In this document: positions 10,002 to 21,344 of the stretch, piece by piece
Layout of the letters: each line of letters begins with the position of its first letter
Position numbering within the stretch: position 1 is the stretch's first letter
Assembly: GCA_047495785.1 (NCBI GenBank)
Contig: JBLDXI010000049.1
Location: 62,001 to 126,000 of the forward strand
Source: Lepidodermella squamata
Lineage: Eukaryota > Gastrotricha
Direction of reading: 5' to 3'
Length of the DNA stretch: 64,000 bases
Program-made: the position numbers and the translations under genes
Notes under the pieces: generated by a model
What the model was told of the DNA's origin: nothing
Seen by the model: only the letters and a program-made list of their open reading frames with translations
The model's database searches: none

Positions 10002-12192
10002 TGACCAATTCGTTCCGGTTTTATCGATGACGCAATTAATGCTAGCGAATTTTTTCGAATTGTAATAAATTTGTCGAGTTTCAGTTTTAGCAATAAAGAT
10101 CGGCGAAAGTGGCTGTTTCCGATGAAATAGATGAAAAAATTGGCGCTGTACTCGATGACGTAGAAGACGGCGAATAAATCTAGGGCAGATCTCAGGAAAG
10201 CCTGGTCGAAAATGTTGTAACGTTCCCATAGCAACATTCCGATGATTGGATTGAAAAGGGCGGGCTATATAAGGAAAAATACAAAAAAATCAACTTCTTG
10301 CAAATTAATTTCAGTCATTTAATGGGGTAGATCAGGAATTCCTAATTTCGGCCGCTGCGACCTAACTTCAGCCACCGGCCGAAATTTGGAAAATTTGTAA
10401 CACCAGAGTTACAGGAATCACATCGTCAAAGAAAAGCTCCCAGGTAAAGCAACAAGGGCGATTTCCACAGTAAGCTCGCAGAGACGAAGTTAACGGCATC
10501 AAACTTAGGGTATTAGTGTAACTGGATGAGGTGGCCGAAATTAGGGCACCCCGTTTCCTAGTTCCGGCTAAGAGTCTGACTACGAAATTAGCCATAAATC
10601 AGGGTAAAATCGTCCGGACTTGCGGGAACCGGTATTCGATATAGCCCAAGAACTTCTCTACAATTCTGTATTTGCCGAACATTTTCTAAAAATTCACCTG
10701 GCTTGCAAAGTAGGAAAAACCCGAAAAGTGGCCGAATTTAGGGCGGGATGCTCTAGTTATTTTTTATCAAAATAAAAAAAAATTGAATTATTTAATTTGA
10801 AATTACCACAAGTTCGCACAGAACAGTCGTTGCCGTAGCTGTAATCAGCGTAATGTTTAATTGGCATTGTTTTCGATGTTGGCGAGATTTTCGATCGCTA
10901 TTGTTTTGGTTTTTGTAACTCGATCGGTACACGGCAATAATGAGAAGGATGTTGAAAACGATGAGCAGGACGAGACATCCTGTTCAAACGGGACAAATCA
11001 TTCGAAATATAGTATTTTTCCTGATTCTTCGACAATAGAACACGGTAAATTCAAAGTTCTAGGATAAAATGTCCCCAAATATGCTTTTCGGGCTTCAAGC
11101 GTTCCTCGTAGAATCTCATTTCTAGTGAGTGTCAACGGGGAGAGAAAAAACCCGGGAAAATGGGATCAAACCAGATGAAATACGGAAAAGTACCGAACCA
11201 GTTACCATCGTGGTTTTCCGGGTTTTTTCCGGTAAATTTGTTATTTCTTTGGTGAAATCGTGGATAAAGGAACGCATAGGTTAAATTTTAGTAAACTAGA
11301 TAAATTTCCCACAAACGTTGCAAAATTAGAAAAGGGTTGCGCTCTAAATTTTTATTCTCAAAATTTGAAATAAAAAAATGTATTTTTTACATCAAATTGC
11401 ATTGATTGAATAGAATCGGATAGATATTAGAGGGACAGAATTTCGATTTATCATAAAATTTGCATTTGCTGAATTTGTTGAATCTAGATATAGATTCGAA
11501 ATTTCCCAGTAATTCTTCAACGAGAAATAGATTCCCGTATATTCCCCTGCATTTCGCTCACTCACGAATTAAAAAAGTCCGGTTTGTTGCTTACCAACGC
11601 TGAAGATGAAAAATTGCACAACAGAGTAGATTTCGAAAATTTGGCTATAATCACGGCCGAACTTGAAGTTGCTGCACTCGGCCTGGTACAACAAGTTCAA
11701 ACTCGCCATTCTCGGCCCGTTAAGCACTGTCACGGCTATGAGCAAAGCGACGCAAATTATCGTAGCCTGTCTCCGTTGTTTCCGAACCGTTTCAAAATCC
11801 GGACGCTGCGTTTTATTTGTTGTGACAAAGCAAAATCGCTCGATCGTAAAAGCGACCGTGAAAACTAGGGATTCGGTACAGCTCCAATTAACCAAAGGCC
11901 AGATGACGTATTGTAATATCGGTAATTTCCAAGCAGCCCCGCGGAAGTGAACCGTGAAGAAGGCGAACAAAAATTGGCCAATGACGGTGAAAAATTGGAT
12001 GGCGGATAAAAATGTTAAATATACGAAAACTGGAGATTTGAAGGTTGTAGCATCCTTCAATATCATGAAGGTCATCGCGTTTTCGATAATTGCGAATATA
12101 TTCAACGCAGGTATGACGTAGCCGAGGGTTACGACGATAAAGTCTGGCTGCGATGTGCCTGTACAAGTCGAGTTACCGCTCGAGCTATTCAT
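9938..12192 (-). CDS. Rhodopsin-type 7TM receptor, peptide-receptor-like
   Basis: There are three exons, 12192-11595, 10979-10807 and 10264-9938, giving 365 residues. Exon 1 carries an N-glycosylation-rich N-terminus (MNSSSGNSTC), TM1-TM4 and most of TM5. The end of TM3 has ERF in place of DRY. Exon 2 finishes TM5, carries a polar basic loop 3 and starts TM6 (NITLITATATTVLCEL). Exon 3 completes TM6 and carries TM7 with SANFFIYFIGNSHFRRSLL, a typical variant of NPxxY followed by helix 8. The overall look is that of invertebrate FMRFamide or other peptide receptors; the ligand is unknown. The second intron contains a dispersed repeat shared with 40.9-41.7 kb. The stop codon lies inside the last exon of NR1 on the other strand. 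Confidence 0.88.
10318..10756. repeat. Dispersed repeat, copy A (in GPCR intron 2)
   Basis: The segment reads through CAGGAATTCCTAATTTCGGC, CGCTGCGACCTAACTTC, GGCCGAAATT and AAAGCTCCCAGGTAAAG, ending in GTGGCCGAATTTAGGGCGG. The same sequence, in the same order and orientation, occurs at about 41000-41740. No coding potential is evident. It is probably a non-autonomous transposon. Confidence 0.75.
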
Positions 12193-13060
12193 TTTTCAAT
12201 GTGAGAAATGTCTGATTTGAGGTGTAAAAATAATTCCCTTTTTACGGCACAGCTGAAATAAATATAACTTGAAAATAAATTGATTCTTGCCGAAGGATTA
12301 ATTATTGTCGAATATAGGTCATCTTATCGCAGGAGGAATAATATGGGCGAGTGGGTATTACCTGGACGAAGATTTGCAATTTCCATATCGATTCAATGCG
12401 GTTCCCCGACATTCGCTGCGTACCAGAAAAAAGACTGCGAGAAAAAGGATAAATAATATATTTTGGCGCAATTGTCGTTAGCGCACATGTCGTTTTCAAA
12501 TTTAGCGCAGTTTTTAGCGCAAATGTCGCCGCGCAAATGACGCCAATGCCTAATTACTGGTACCTGAGTATTATGTGCACATCGAATCGTAAAATTTCTA
12601 AACATGAGAGGAAAAAATGAGTTATAGAGCAACTGATATAACTCTCATTAATCGATAAATACCTATATATTTGAACATTCTATTTTTTTCTTGGCACCAA
12701 GTACTTGGCGTCATTTCGATGAAGAAAGAATCAGGTATTTGCTGTTTAAAAATTTCCCATCAATTTGATCCACACCTTCATTTAAAAATGTTCGAATTAA
12801 CGTCATTTCAAAGGAATTCATAAAAGTCGTAAATAATTTTCGCATCGAAAAAACTGAGACAGCGCGTGCAAAAATACACGCAAAAGATTTCACGCGTGAC
12901 TGAGTTTGTTTTTTTCCACAATAATTACCTGTCCTAGCACAATAGGGTGGAAACGATAAACATGTTATTGTTATCAACAGCGATTTAGCTTGAGTTGAAA
13001 AAATCACAAATTCCCAATTTTTGTTTTCAAGATTTTCGCCAATTTAATCGGATAACAGGG
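12193..13060. other. Spacer between the GPCR and the lectin gene
   Basis: This is a head-to-head intergenic region between two divergent genes, so it should hold both promoters. A short run of degenerate GCGCAAATGTCG repeats lies at about 12464-12545. I see no supported gene. Confidence 0.4.
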
Positions 13061-16000
13061 ATGAAAGTTATTTTAACGATATTTGCCGCGTTATTGGCGG
13101 CCGCTGATCTGGTGCAATGTGGCGAATGGGTTCGATGCTTCTCGCAATTCGATGACAAATTCACAGATTGCCGCGAATTGCCCAATGGCTGTCAGCGAAT
13201 ACGCGAGTATCAAGTATAAGTCGTTGAGCCAATTTTCTTAAATAAGAATTTCACATTTTTATCGGCAGCTTGGAAGCAGCCTGTCTGATCCAACTGCATG
13301 TTTGAGAGCGGTAGAAATTATTGGCAAATAATTTTTAAGTTTAATTTTTAAATTTATTCTCAGACTGCTAGGCTGTGCTACAGATTCGATAGTTATGCAG
13401 CTACTTGCCGACCGGGAAGTCCTGGCTGTGGAAAAACAACCGAAATCATGGTTAGTGACAATTATTTCCATTTTTAATATTTAAAATTTAAGAATAATTC
13501 ATGACATTTTTTATTTTTTTACGTTCTAGATTGGCAATACCTACAACGGCGCTTACCCGTTTAGGACTAATTTGGCAAGTTGTACTACGGAGCAAAATTC
13601 ATTTCCGGTAAAATTGATTCAACTCGGATTTTCGAAAAAGGAATAATATCATTATTTGTAACAGGCTCGTAAATTCGATATGTGCTTTGATGGCGCTAAC
13701 AAATTTGTCACATGTACCCCAAGCGAACTGTCGTGTCCAACTAATTCGGTGAGAATGTCAATCAATGATCTATTGCCTGTTAATCTGCTGTGAATCTAGT
13801 CGAAACCTCAATCGCCGGGATCCTCATTCACCAGTTTGGAGGCATGCCTTCGAAGTATCAGCAGTGAGTTGATCAAAATGAGACAGCATTTTTATGCTTC
13901 GATTTTTTTCCCCTACGATTTTTACGTTTGGCATACGGTGGTCGATTTTCCGAATAGTTTTTTCATTTGGCAGAAAATTAAAAAATTCGGCCGTGAAAGG
14001 GTTAAGAAATTTCTGATGCGTTTACTAGCCAAGGTCCGGTAAATGCATTACAGAGTGTCCCATAAGTAGCGCAACCATTTTGTAATTTTGAAATTTTTTC
14101 AAGGAAACTAAATCCAATTCGTTGAAATTAAGCCCACTGGGCTATTAGGTTTTTTGTAGCTATTTTTAGCTCGTTCAAAGTATTATCACCCTGTCTACTA
14201 TCACCTTCTCTCGGAATTTTGCCGCGTAAAATAAAAAATTTTACCGTCCTGAAAGACTCTTGAAATGGCGATTTTTCGTAAAAGTGACCAACTTTGAGAT
14301 AATTTTAAAAAAGTTAGAAAAAAACCGTCTCATGAGACGGGACTCATTTGATAGAAGAGCGCTTCTAGTATTCCGGTAAATTTGTATGAAATTTGTGGGA
14401 AATGAAAGATTTTCTCTGGGAATTTTAGAAAATAATTAAAAATCGGAAAAATTACAATGGGCGGATAGGGCGATGAATGAATAAAAATGATAGTCGCCTG
14501 CCCACTTTTTCACATTTTGGTGTGAATTTATTTACTATAGGAAGATCGCTAGTTTCCGATCTGTATAGAGTTGTCTATGTGGATGAACATAAACTATTTT
14601 TCCAAAAATATTCAAATTTCTTCCGGGTGGGCTAACCGTGGCAGAAGAATCGCAAAAATCGCCAATTATAGCCCTTTGATGTGTCCTTAGCTAGAGGGCG
14701 GCTTCTAGTATTTATTAGCAGTAAATAAACATTTCGACTGGGAAACATAGAGAAACGATTTTGAAATTAGGTAATCACATGTAAGTCGGCTAAAAAGTGA
14801 CCTACAATGTTGTCGCGTGCCGCGCTTTCTGCAATTTCAGCTCGAATAAATTATTATTTCTCCTCACTCTATCCTATAGCGAACCATAGTAATTGCCATT
14901 CTTGACATGGGAACTTTTATCTGTTTCAGGCGATCGTACCGACGCTGTCAAGCCGCACATCCGTTGCTTCAACGCTGCTACCCGGGAATTCACTGGTTGC
15001 CGATTAAACAGCTCCCGCTGCCTAGCCAATGAAACCGAGGAATTTTCAACTGGGGTCTACCGAAACAGAGCCAACTGCCTATCATGGGTAATTCAACCTT
15101 ATTTTCCTTTCTTGCAGTGAGTTCTGAGATGTTCATTGGCTCGCAAAAATTGAGGTTCCAGCTCCTAATTCGAGCACTCTAAATCCTAGATTCATTTCAA
15201 GATGTTTCCGTTCACGATCAATGAACATGGCTCCCAAGACCCAAGTTAGGCTTGAGGATCGAAAACTGAGGACCAGGAGAAACTGGAACCCGTAAAATTT
15301 GGGGTTAACTCAGTGCAGTAGTCTTAATTTCTCGGAAATTTATGACATTTTGTAATGATAAGAACTTTTTCAGTATGCTGTTCAATGCGACACCCAAAAT
15401 GGCAAAAAATGCTACAACACCTGCCCGAATGGCTCAACAATGGTAAGCTACAATGCTGCTACATAAAAATGCTCGATTTTTCACTTGCTTCCAAAATAGG
15501 TGAAGATGTATTCGAACGCGACGAAATTTGCCGAAAATTACGCAAGCTGCTTAGCTGACTTGAAACCAGCGAAATCCTACTTCCTCGAGCAAACCTCCGA
15601 CACTTTCCTTAAGCAGATACAAAATTGCAAAGCTAAAGGCGGGCGGCTGGCGACGTTCTCCTCGCAGGCTGATCTAGATGCCGCTTGGCAGTTGACTATC
15701 AATCACACCTTTGGCGATGAACGTAGATATATCGGACTCTTCGCTGATTTTACATGGGAGGATGGCAGCCTGGTTGAGGCCGATTCGCCATTTTGGAGCA
15801 GCCCTTATATGGCCTTTCAAGACTTGGGCGAATGTAAGTTGTAAGGCTCGCCCCGGGCCCATCGCAGTTTGGTACTGCCCTAAGGTCCCAGTGTTGGGCG
15901 ACATTTATTTAATTTTTTTCTGCATCAATTCTTTTCAATAGAGAGATCATTGCCTGCTTCATTTTTGTGTAAAAACCAGATAGAGCAATTATTCAGATTT

Positions 16001-18156
16001 ACTCAACTACGGTCTCAGTCATCCAGCTTATGTTCTGCTTACATTTTCGCGGGGTTTAAATTTGTGAGGATCTGAAATTCGCGGTCCCTTCATCCCTTCA
16101 TACCGCGACAATTAATGGACCATGAAAATAAAGGGGCTTTATAGTATTCCCGAAGAATGTTAACACATCTTGAGACTGCTTTTCTCCTCGGTATCAACTT
16201 GAAACTCGGAACTACGCAGCTAAGAGTGCAAGAATACCTTAGCGATGGATAAACATGGACACTTTAGCTTTGCGGGTGAATAGTTTTGTAATGTCGTACG
16301 ATAGAAACCAGTCTGTTGCGCGAAATTCCTGTCCCTTGAGCTTTCGAATGGTCCGAAAATGATTGAAACAATAGGGCAAGGTTACCTAAATCTGCATAAA
16401 AAATTTCCACTTTTTCAAACGATTGTCATTCCATAACCATGAGGTTCTCCGGGCTCATATTGACCATAAACAGTCAGAACCCATTCCAGTAAGCTCACAA
16501 AATCTCAACCAATTCCTCACCGTTAGGGAGCCATCGTTGGTGAAAGTCAAAAAAGGCAAAAGTTTAAAATCGCTTGAGGGTACCATTAATCTGTATAAAA
16601 GCTTCACTTCATGGTTATGGAATGGCAAGCGTTTTAAAAAAATGGACATTTTTTATGCAGATTTAGGTAACCTTACCCTAATTGACTTTTTAGAAATTGT
16701 TATAAGAAAGGTAACTCAAATGAAGTAACTCTTATATCCCAAACATTATGATTATTTTGCGACGGGAATTGGGCTGGGTATTCTAAGAGGGTTCCTCTCT
16801 CCGTTATAGAAAGAAAAATGAAGATCCAATGATTGGTTTTTGCAAGGCATCCACCTGAAGTTCAGGTGAAAATCAGGCAGTTTAGTACTGGTAATGAGCA
16901 AAAATGTCTTTTTCTCATCTTCTTCGGGAAACAGATTATGCCTTAAAAACAAACTTCAACTACCTAATCCGACGTTTTCCCACAACTTGAGTCAACAGAA
17001 GCGACTCCTTCCCAAGTGGTACTAACAGTACTTCCTAAGCGATCCCAACGCACGGTTCTGACGCGCGAATGATGACCGGTTTTAGCTAATGCCGAGGTCT
17101 TAACTTTAATTCACGTAATTTGTTTTGCCGCCCCTCTTTACTAATTGAACAAAAGATGAGGAAAAATGCTCAAGGCTGCGCATTGGACCCAGCAAACCAG
17201 AGGTTGCTTTTATACTCGAACGAAGCGAGCTTTAGCTAACGGTATTTCACATGAATTTTTGCTGAAAATAGTCTAGAATTGACTAATTTTCGCGTTATGA
17301 TCGAAGGTAACGGGGTAGTCGGCCGCATTCCAGCCATCATTCGAGAAAAGCTTCCCGGCCGCGATGAACTGCCCTGCCGGCCGCATGCGGCCGCAAAATA
17401 CGAGTTTGCGGAAAATGTCGTAGGCTATCATAGAATTTCAGCCTATCTCAGATTGGGCAGGTTTTCGTAGAATAATTCTGTGTCACATTAAGTCTAACCA
17501 GGATGATGGCGGATGATTCTGAAACATTCTGTCTTAAATGCGCAGGTTTGTTTCTGACGCAATTCGGAATTGAGGAGAACAGATGTTCGACTTTGGCGAA
17601 AGGTCTTTGCGCTGACTCAGTAAGTTCGCATCATTCATTATAACTCAAGATATTCTTATTTCACGCATGCTTTTCACTTTAGCAATTGCCGGAATTAGTA
17701 AGTATGAATTCATTTGAAGTCATGAAAGGTTACATTGATTTGTTCTAGACGTTACCTCACTTAGGGCTAACATCAGCAGAAGACGTTAGGTTGAACGCGT
17801 CAAAAGCGTGCCAGGACAGCGGAAGGTCACTGGTGAAGATTGCAGACGCGATTACCTACAACTCTTCATATGCATTACTGTCTCAAGCAAACAATAGAAC
17901 TTACATCGGCGGGGTTCGCAGAAGCCTGACCGCCTATCATTGGTTCTCCGGCGAACCGTTCAGCAACTCGCAATTCGATTTTCAAGCTAGAGACCTTGAG
18001 GATGCATACAGACTGCACTGTAAGACGTTTAAATTTTCAGTCATTCGTTATTTCAATACTGGAGTTCTTTTTTCAGGTGCCGTCCTCCTCGATGCCAAAC
18101 TTTACCGGAGCCCCTGCGGTTTCTTCTTTACCGCGATGTGCGAGCGCGATTTTTAG
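13061..18156 (+). CDS. Secreted Cys-repeat protein with two C-type lectin domains
   Basis: There are 13 exons: 13061-13213, 13269-13310, 13364-13450, 13530-13607, 13665-13748, 13800-13863, 14930-15087, 15374-15442, 15500-15833, 17546-17619, 17683-17697, 17749-18019 and 18077-18156, giving 502 residues. The signal peptide is MKVILTIFAALLAAADLVQC. About five repeats of 45-50 residues follow, each shaped C-(F/Y)-x(4-8)-C-x(5-8)-C-x(15-25)-C, such as RCFNAATREFTGC. Two C-type lectin domains then follow. The first has RYIGLFADFTWEDG and ends ENRCSTLAKGLCA; the second has TYIGGVRRSL and ends FTAMCERDF. Neither shows EPN, QPD or WND calcium/sugar motifs, so sugar binding is doubtful. Exon 11 is only 15 bases. 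The protein is extracellular and may act in adhesion or recognition. Confidence 0.85.
16374..16677. mobile_element. Fold-back element in lectin-gene intron 9
   Basis: The two ends are inverted copies of about 70 bases. The left end reads GGGCAAGGTTACCTAAATCT and CATTCCATAACCATGAG; the right end reads CATGGTTATGGAATG and AGATTTAGGTAACCTTACCC. The arms differ at roughly one base in eight. The interior has no transposase-like product. It is a typical MITE-like element and lies in the 1.7-kb intron that splits the first lectin domain. Confidence 0.75.
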
Positions 18157-19268
18157 GAGGATGATATACTGAGCGGTTCCGCGCCGTCGGCAAGAACCAG
18201 GATGGCTTGGGTTGATTCTGTCAAGATGTCATGAACTTGTAATCACACAATGACAGTCATATTCAAAGATTATTATTGTAAACCAGCGCTTTCTCTCAGG
18301 GCCTGAAATCTGTGAGTGATCTGCGGTTGAAACGTCTTAATTACTCTCCTGACTGCCCAAGTTGACAACACATACATTTATTCCTGTATCAACCAATAAA
18401 ATTATTTCCAGGCCAATTGATGATACTGTGGTCCGAAGATGCTCTTTATTTGCTTTGCCGTTTGATTATGGGCTTGAACATCGATCGTACTTGGGTTGTA
18501 CCTTGGCTCGCCACAAAAGCTAAAGATACAAGAACGATATGAGGCCTAGGAGAGGATAACCTCTGCCTCAAGAAATCCTTAAATGCGTGATCCCTCAAAT
18601 CAATGTTTCGATTGGTTCAAGGCTTTTTTGGACATTTGTCATAATTCTCCTATACTGTGGTCACCTTTAGTATTACTCACAGTTTGGAACTAAGGCAATT
18701 CTACTGGAAAACTGAAAGTTTTAAGGTTCAGGCGGATACTCTGAGCGTCTTCGATCTGAATGTAGACATTTTTGCTGTCTAATTTTCAAAAATTATGTGA
18801 AATTTTTCCAAGGAATGGACACCTACTCACCATTTCTTACAATTTCTAATTTTTTGTTCCGCTGTTGTGCTCGCTCTAACGAAAATATGTCGCCGGAAAT
18901 GGGTTAGTTTACATACTACAATTAGGCATACAATTACCACCCTATCAATCGTAAAAACACCCGATTCATGAAAATACTGAATTAAGATGTAGCGAATGGC
19001 GTATGATGTCACCTTTTTGACAAAATAATACTGGAAGTTGTGAAAATTCAACGACTCAATGAAATAAGCCCTACTTTTTATATCCCTAATCAAATCAATC
19101 TGATTGATAGCTGCAGACATTCCCCGGAAAATTGCCACCCCCAATTATCGTCGGTCGCACACTTTTATCATATCGATTTTTCCAACGCATGCTAACACGG
19201 AAACACTATACACGCCTTATTTAAGTGAAATGCAGACAAGCATATATAATCCTATCTAGTTTTTGAAA
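18157..19268. other. Spacer with one weak minus-strand reading frame
   Basis: A minus-strand frame from the ATG at 19120 to the stop at 18827 would encode 97 residues (MSAAINQIDLIRDIKSRAYF...) with one hydrophobic stretch (VVIVCLIVVCKL). It has no recognisable domain and no paralogue here, so I do not call it a gene. TATATAAT at 19243-19250 lies only 19 bases before the NR2 ATG, too close for a standard TATA box unless the true first exon differs. Confidence 0.35.
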
Positions 19269-20572
19269 ATGATGAAGGCTATATTCTGCAAGGTAGGACA
19301 GGCTTTTGTCTTAACCCCGATTTTATGTACTGTTTTTTGCATTAAGGTGTGCCAAGAGCCGGTCCCGCGACGCAAAAGATTCCACCCTTCAATTTGCGAG
19401 GCTTGCCGCAAATTTTTCAGCCGAACTTGCCAACGCGGGATTGACTGCCTGAAATGCACGTCTGAGAACTCGCCCGGGCAGTGCCATGACTTCAAAAAGC
19501 GAAACTACTGCCCGAAATGCCGCTTCGAGCGATGTTTATCCGCGGGTATGCAATGCAAGCATTTGAAGAGTCAGGGAAGTTTTTCAAGCGTGGAGGCCGC
19601 TTCACCGAAAGAAGGAAATTCAAACGGCTCGCCAATGTCGAAAACGCTGCTGGAAGAAGGCGCTGAAAACAAAATGTCACCGCCAAGTGAAGACGGAGCA
19701 GCTTTTAATTTAAAGGCAATGTCAGCAATGCTCACGCAGCCAACCCTTTTCGACGGCGATATGATAGAGGATCTCGTTCGTAACTCAATCAGCGCATTCA
19801 CTTATCTCCATAATCTTGAATTCGTGAGGATTGCTAGTTTATAAAACCATGCCGTGATTTTTCCTTTGTTTTAGCTTGTTTTGAAACGGAACCCGAAACC
19901 TTTAGCTGATTTGGAAGCTTTTCGTGAAATGTCGGCTCTACACGCTCATGGAATGATAGCTGTTGTTAATGAGTATGGACAACAATTCAAGGACGATTAT
20001 GGCTTTTTGCCAGAACATCACGTTATGGCTCTCAGTACAGCTTCGTTTGCAGCGATAAATACTGTTTTCCCTTCAACGGCCGGATCTCAGGCGTCAGCTT
20101 TCATCGGCTTGAGCGAGGAGTCTCGCGCTAAGGTCCTAGAGTGGTTCCCTGAGTTTCGAATCACGGATGATTTATGCCATCAACTGGCTCATTTGTTTTC
20201 AATTTGGAAGCCATCGTTACCGGAATGCTGCATTTTTATGGCAGTTTTGTACTTTACAGGTTATTTTCTTGAAAAATAGCCTAATTTTGCCTAATCTTCG
20301 ACTTTTGCGTAGGGAGAACGGGCAGCGATCGTTTTGAGCGGTTCTGTGACAGGCTCAAGCTGGCATTTAGCCTGTATACGTCCACGATGACAAGCGGAAA
20401 TCTTGCGCTGATTGATCAGCGTTGGCGTTATTTTAGCTTGGCGCTGCAGTTGGCGAGACAGGTGGCACTGCAGACGCAACAAGGTGTGACACAGCTGTCG
20501 CGGGAGACTCCGATATTCGCTCAAATTAAACGGATTCTCAATCAGGACCTTGAATGCGAGGAGGGTGTCTGA
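19269..20572 (+). CDS. Divergent nuclear receptor NR2 (intron-poor)
   Basis: There are four exons: 19269-19292, 19347-19823, 19875-20259 and 20313-20572, giving 381 residues. The first exon codes only MMKAIFCK, ending just after the first zinc-finger cysteine as in the paralogues. The rest of the DNA-binding domain (VCQEPVPRRKRFHP, CEACRKFFSR, CPKCRFERCLSAGM) and the hinge lie on one exon, so the two introns that split this region in NR1 and NR6-NR9 are missing. The C-terminal half aligns with the ligand-binding halves of the other copies, for example WKPSLPECCIFMAVLYFTG. It is a probable nuclear transcription factor of the same family, with unknown ligand. The start is uncertain because the N-terminal leader seen in the paralogues (MP...EEKE) is absent. 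Confidence 0.85.
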
Positions 20573-21344
20573 GTTCACTAATCGATTGAGAAGTAAATAA
20601 ACTGATCAGCGGAATTTCTGACAAAACTAGCCGTATCTCTTTTTACAATCCCTGACAAGTCGCTAAAAGTTAAAAAATGAGTAAAATGAGTTGCTAAAGA
20701 TATAACTCCAAAATCCAGCTGAATCTGATTATGAAGATAGTGAAATCTAGACTGCGGGTTGAAATTTATGTGAAAGGTATCAGAAATGTTGAGATCACCG
20801 CAGTAGCAGTCTGATCTATCTGAAAGACATCTAACCGTGAAGACACCAGGCAACTGCTGTCATTATGCCGCATGTTGGTATGTTGAAGCTGTTTGCAGAT
20901 GGTGAATTTGAATGCAAAGAACAAGAAAGGGCATCATCACTTCGCTGCCTATTCTCGAGCTTTTTGCAACTGCTTAACGCATTCCGAATAAAGTACTTCA
21001 AACATTGCCAGATATTCTCGAATCGAATCATGATTTAGGTTAAAGCAAACTTTTTCGAAGTTGCTTGAACTATCGGGAAGTCTTTTCCAATATACTTACT
21101 ACACTTGTGCTTGTCCGCATCTGAACTGCGTAAATATCAACCTCTCATTTCAAAGATATAAACAATAAAGGACAGCATTGTTGATGTTGTTTTCTCCTCA
21201 AAGTATTAGTTCTAATTGCGGATATTATAGCAATTGTTTACGCGTAAGATGAAGGCTATTACTGATCTATAAAGAAGTAAACAAATCTAACAACGGACTG
21301 ATTGCAGGCTATCCTTGCCTCTCCTGCATGACATTTCGTCGGGA
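20573..21344. other. Spacer upstream of the first CNG channel
   Basis: I see no supported gene. Two open minus-strand frames (20853-20578 and 21031-20831) lack family features. TATAAAG at 21268-21274 lies 71 bases before the ATG of the next gene and could be its core promoter. GATTGCAG just before 21307 could be a 3' splice or trans-splice site. Confidence 0.35.

Noticed and set aside
10861-11067. Plus-strand frame with a signal-peptide-like start
   Set aside because: It is the complement of GPCR exon 2, which continues TM5-TM6 with correct splice sites.
11584-11950. Plus-strand open frames opposite the GPCR exon 1
   Set aside because: They are shadows of a well supported 7TM coding exon on the minus strand.
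20578-21031. Two minus-strand open frames before the CNG genes
   Set aside because: They are uninterrupted but without recognisable motif, convincing start or splice pairing.
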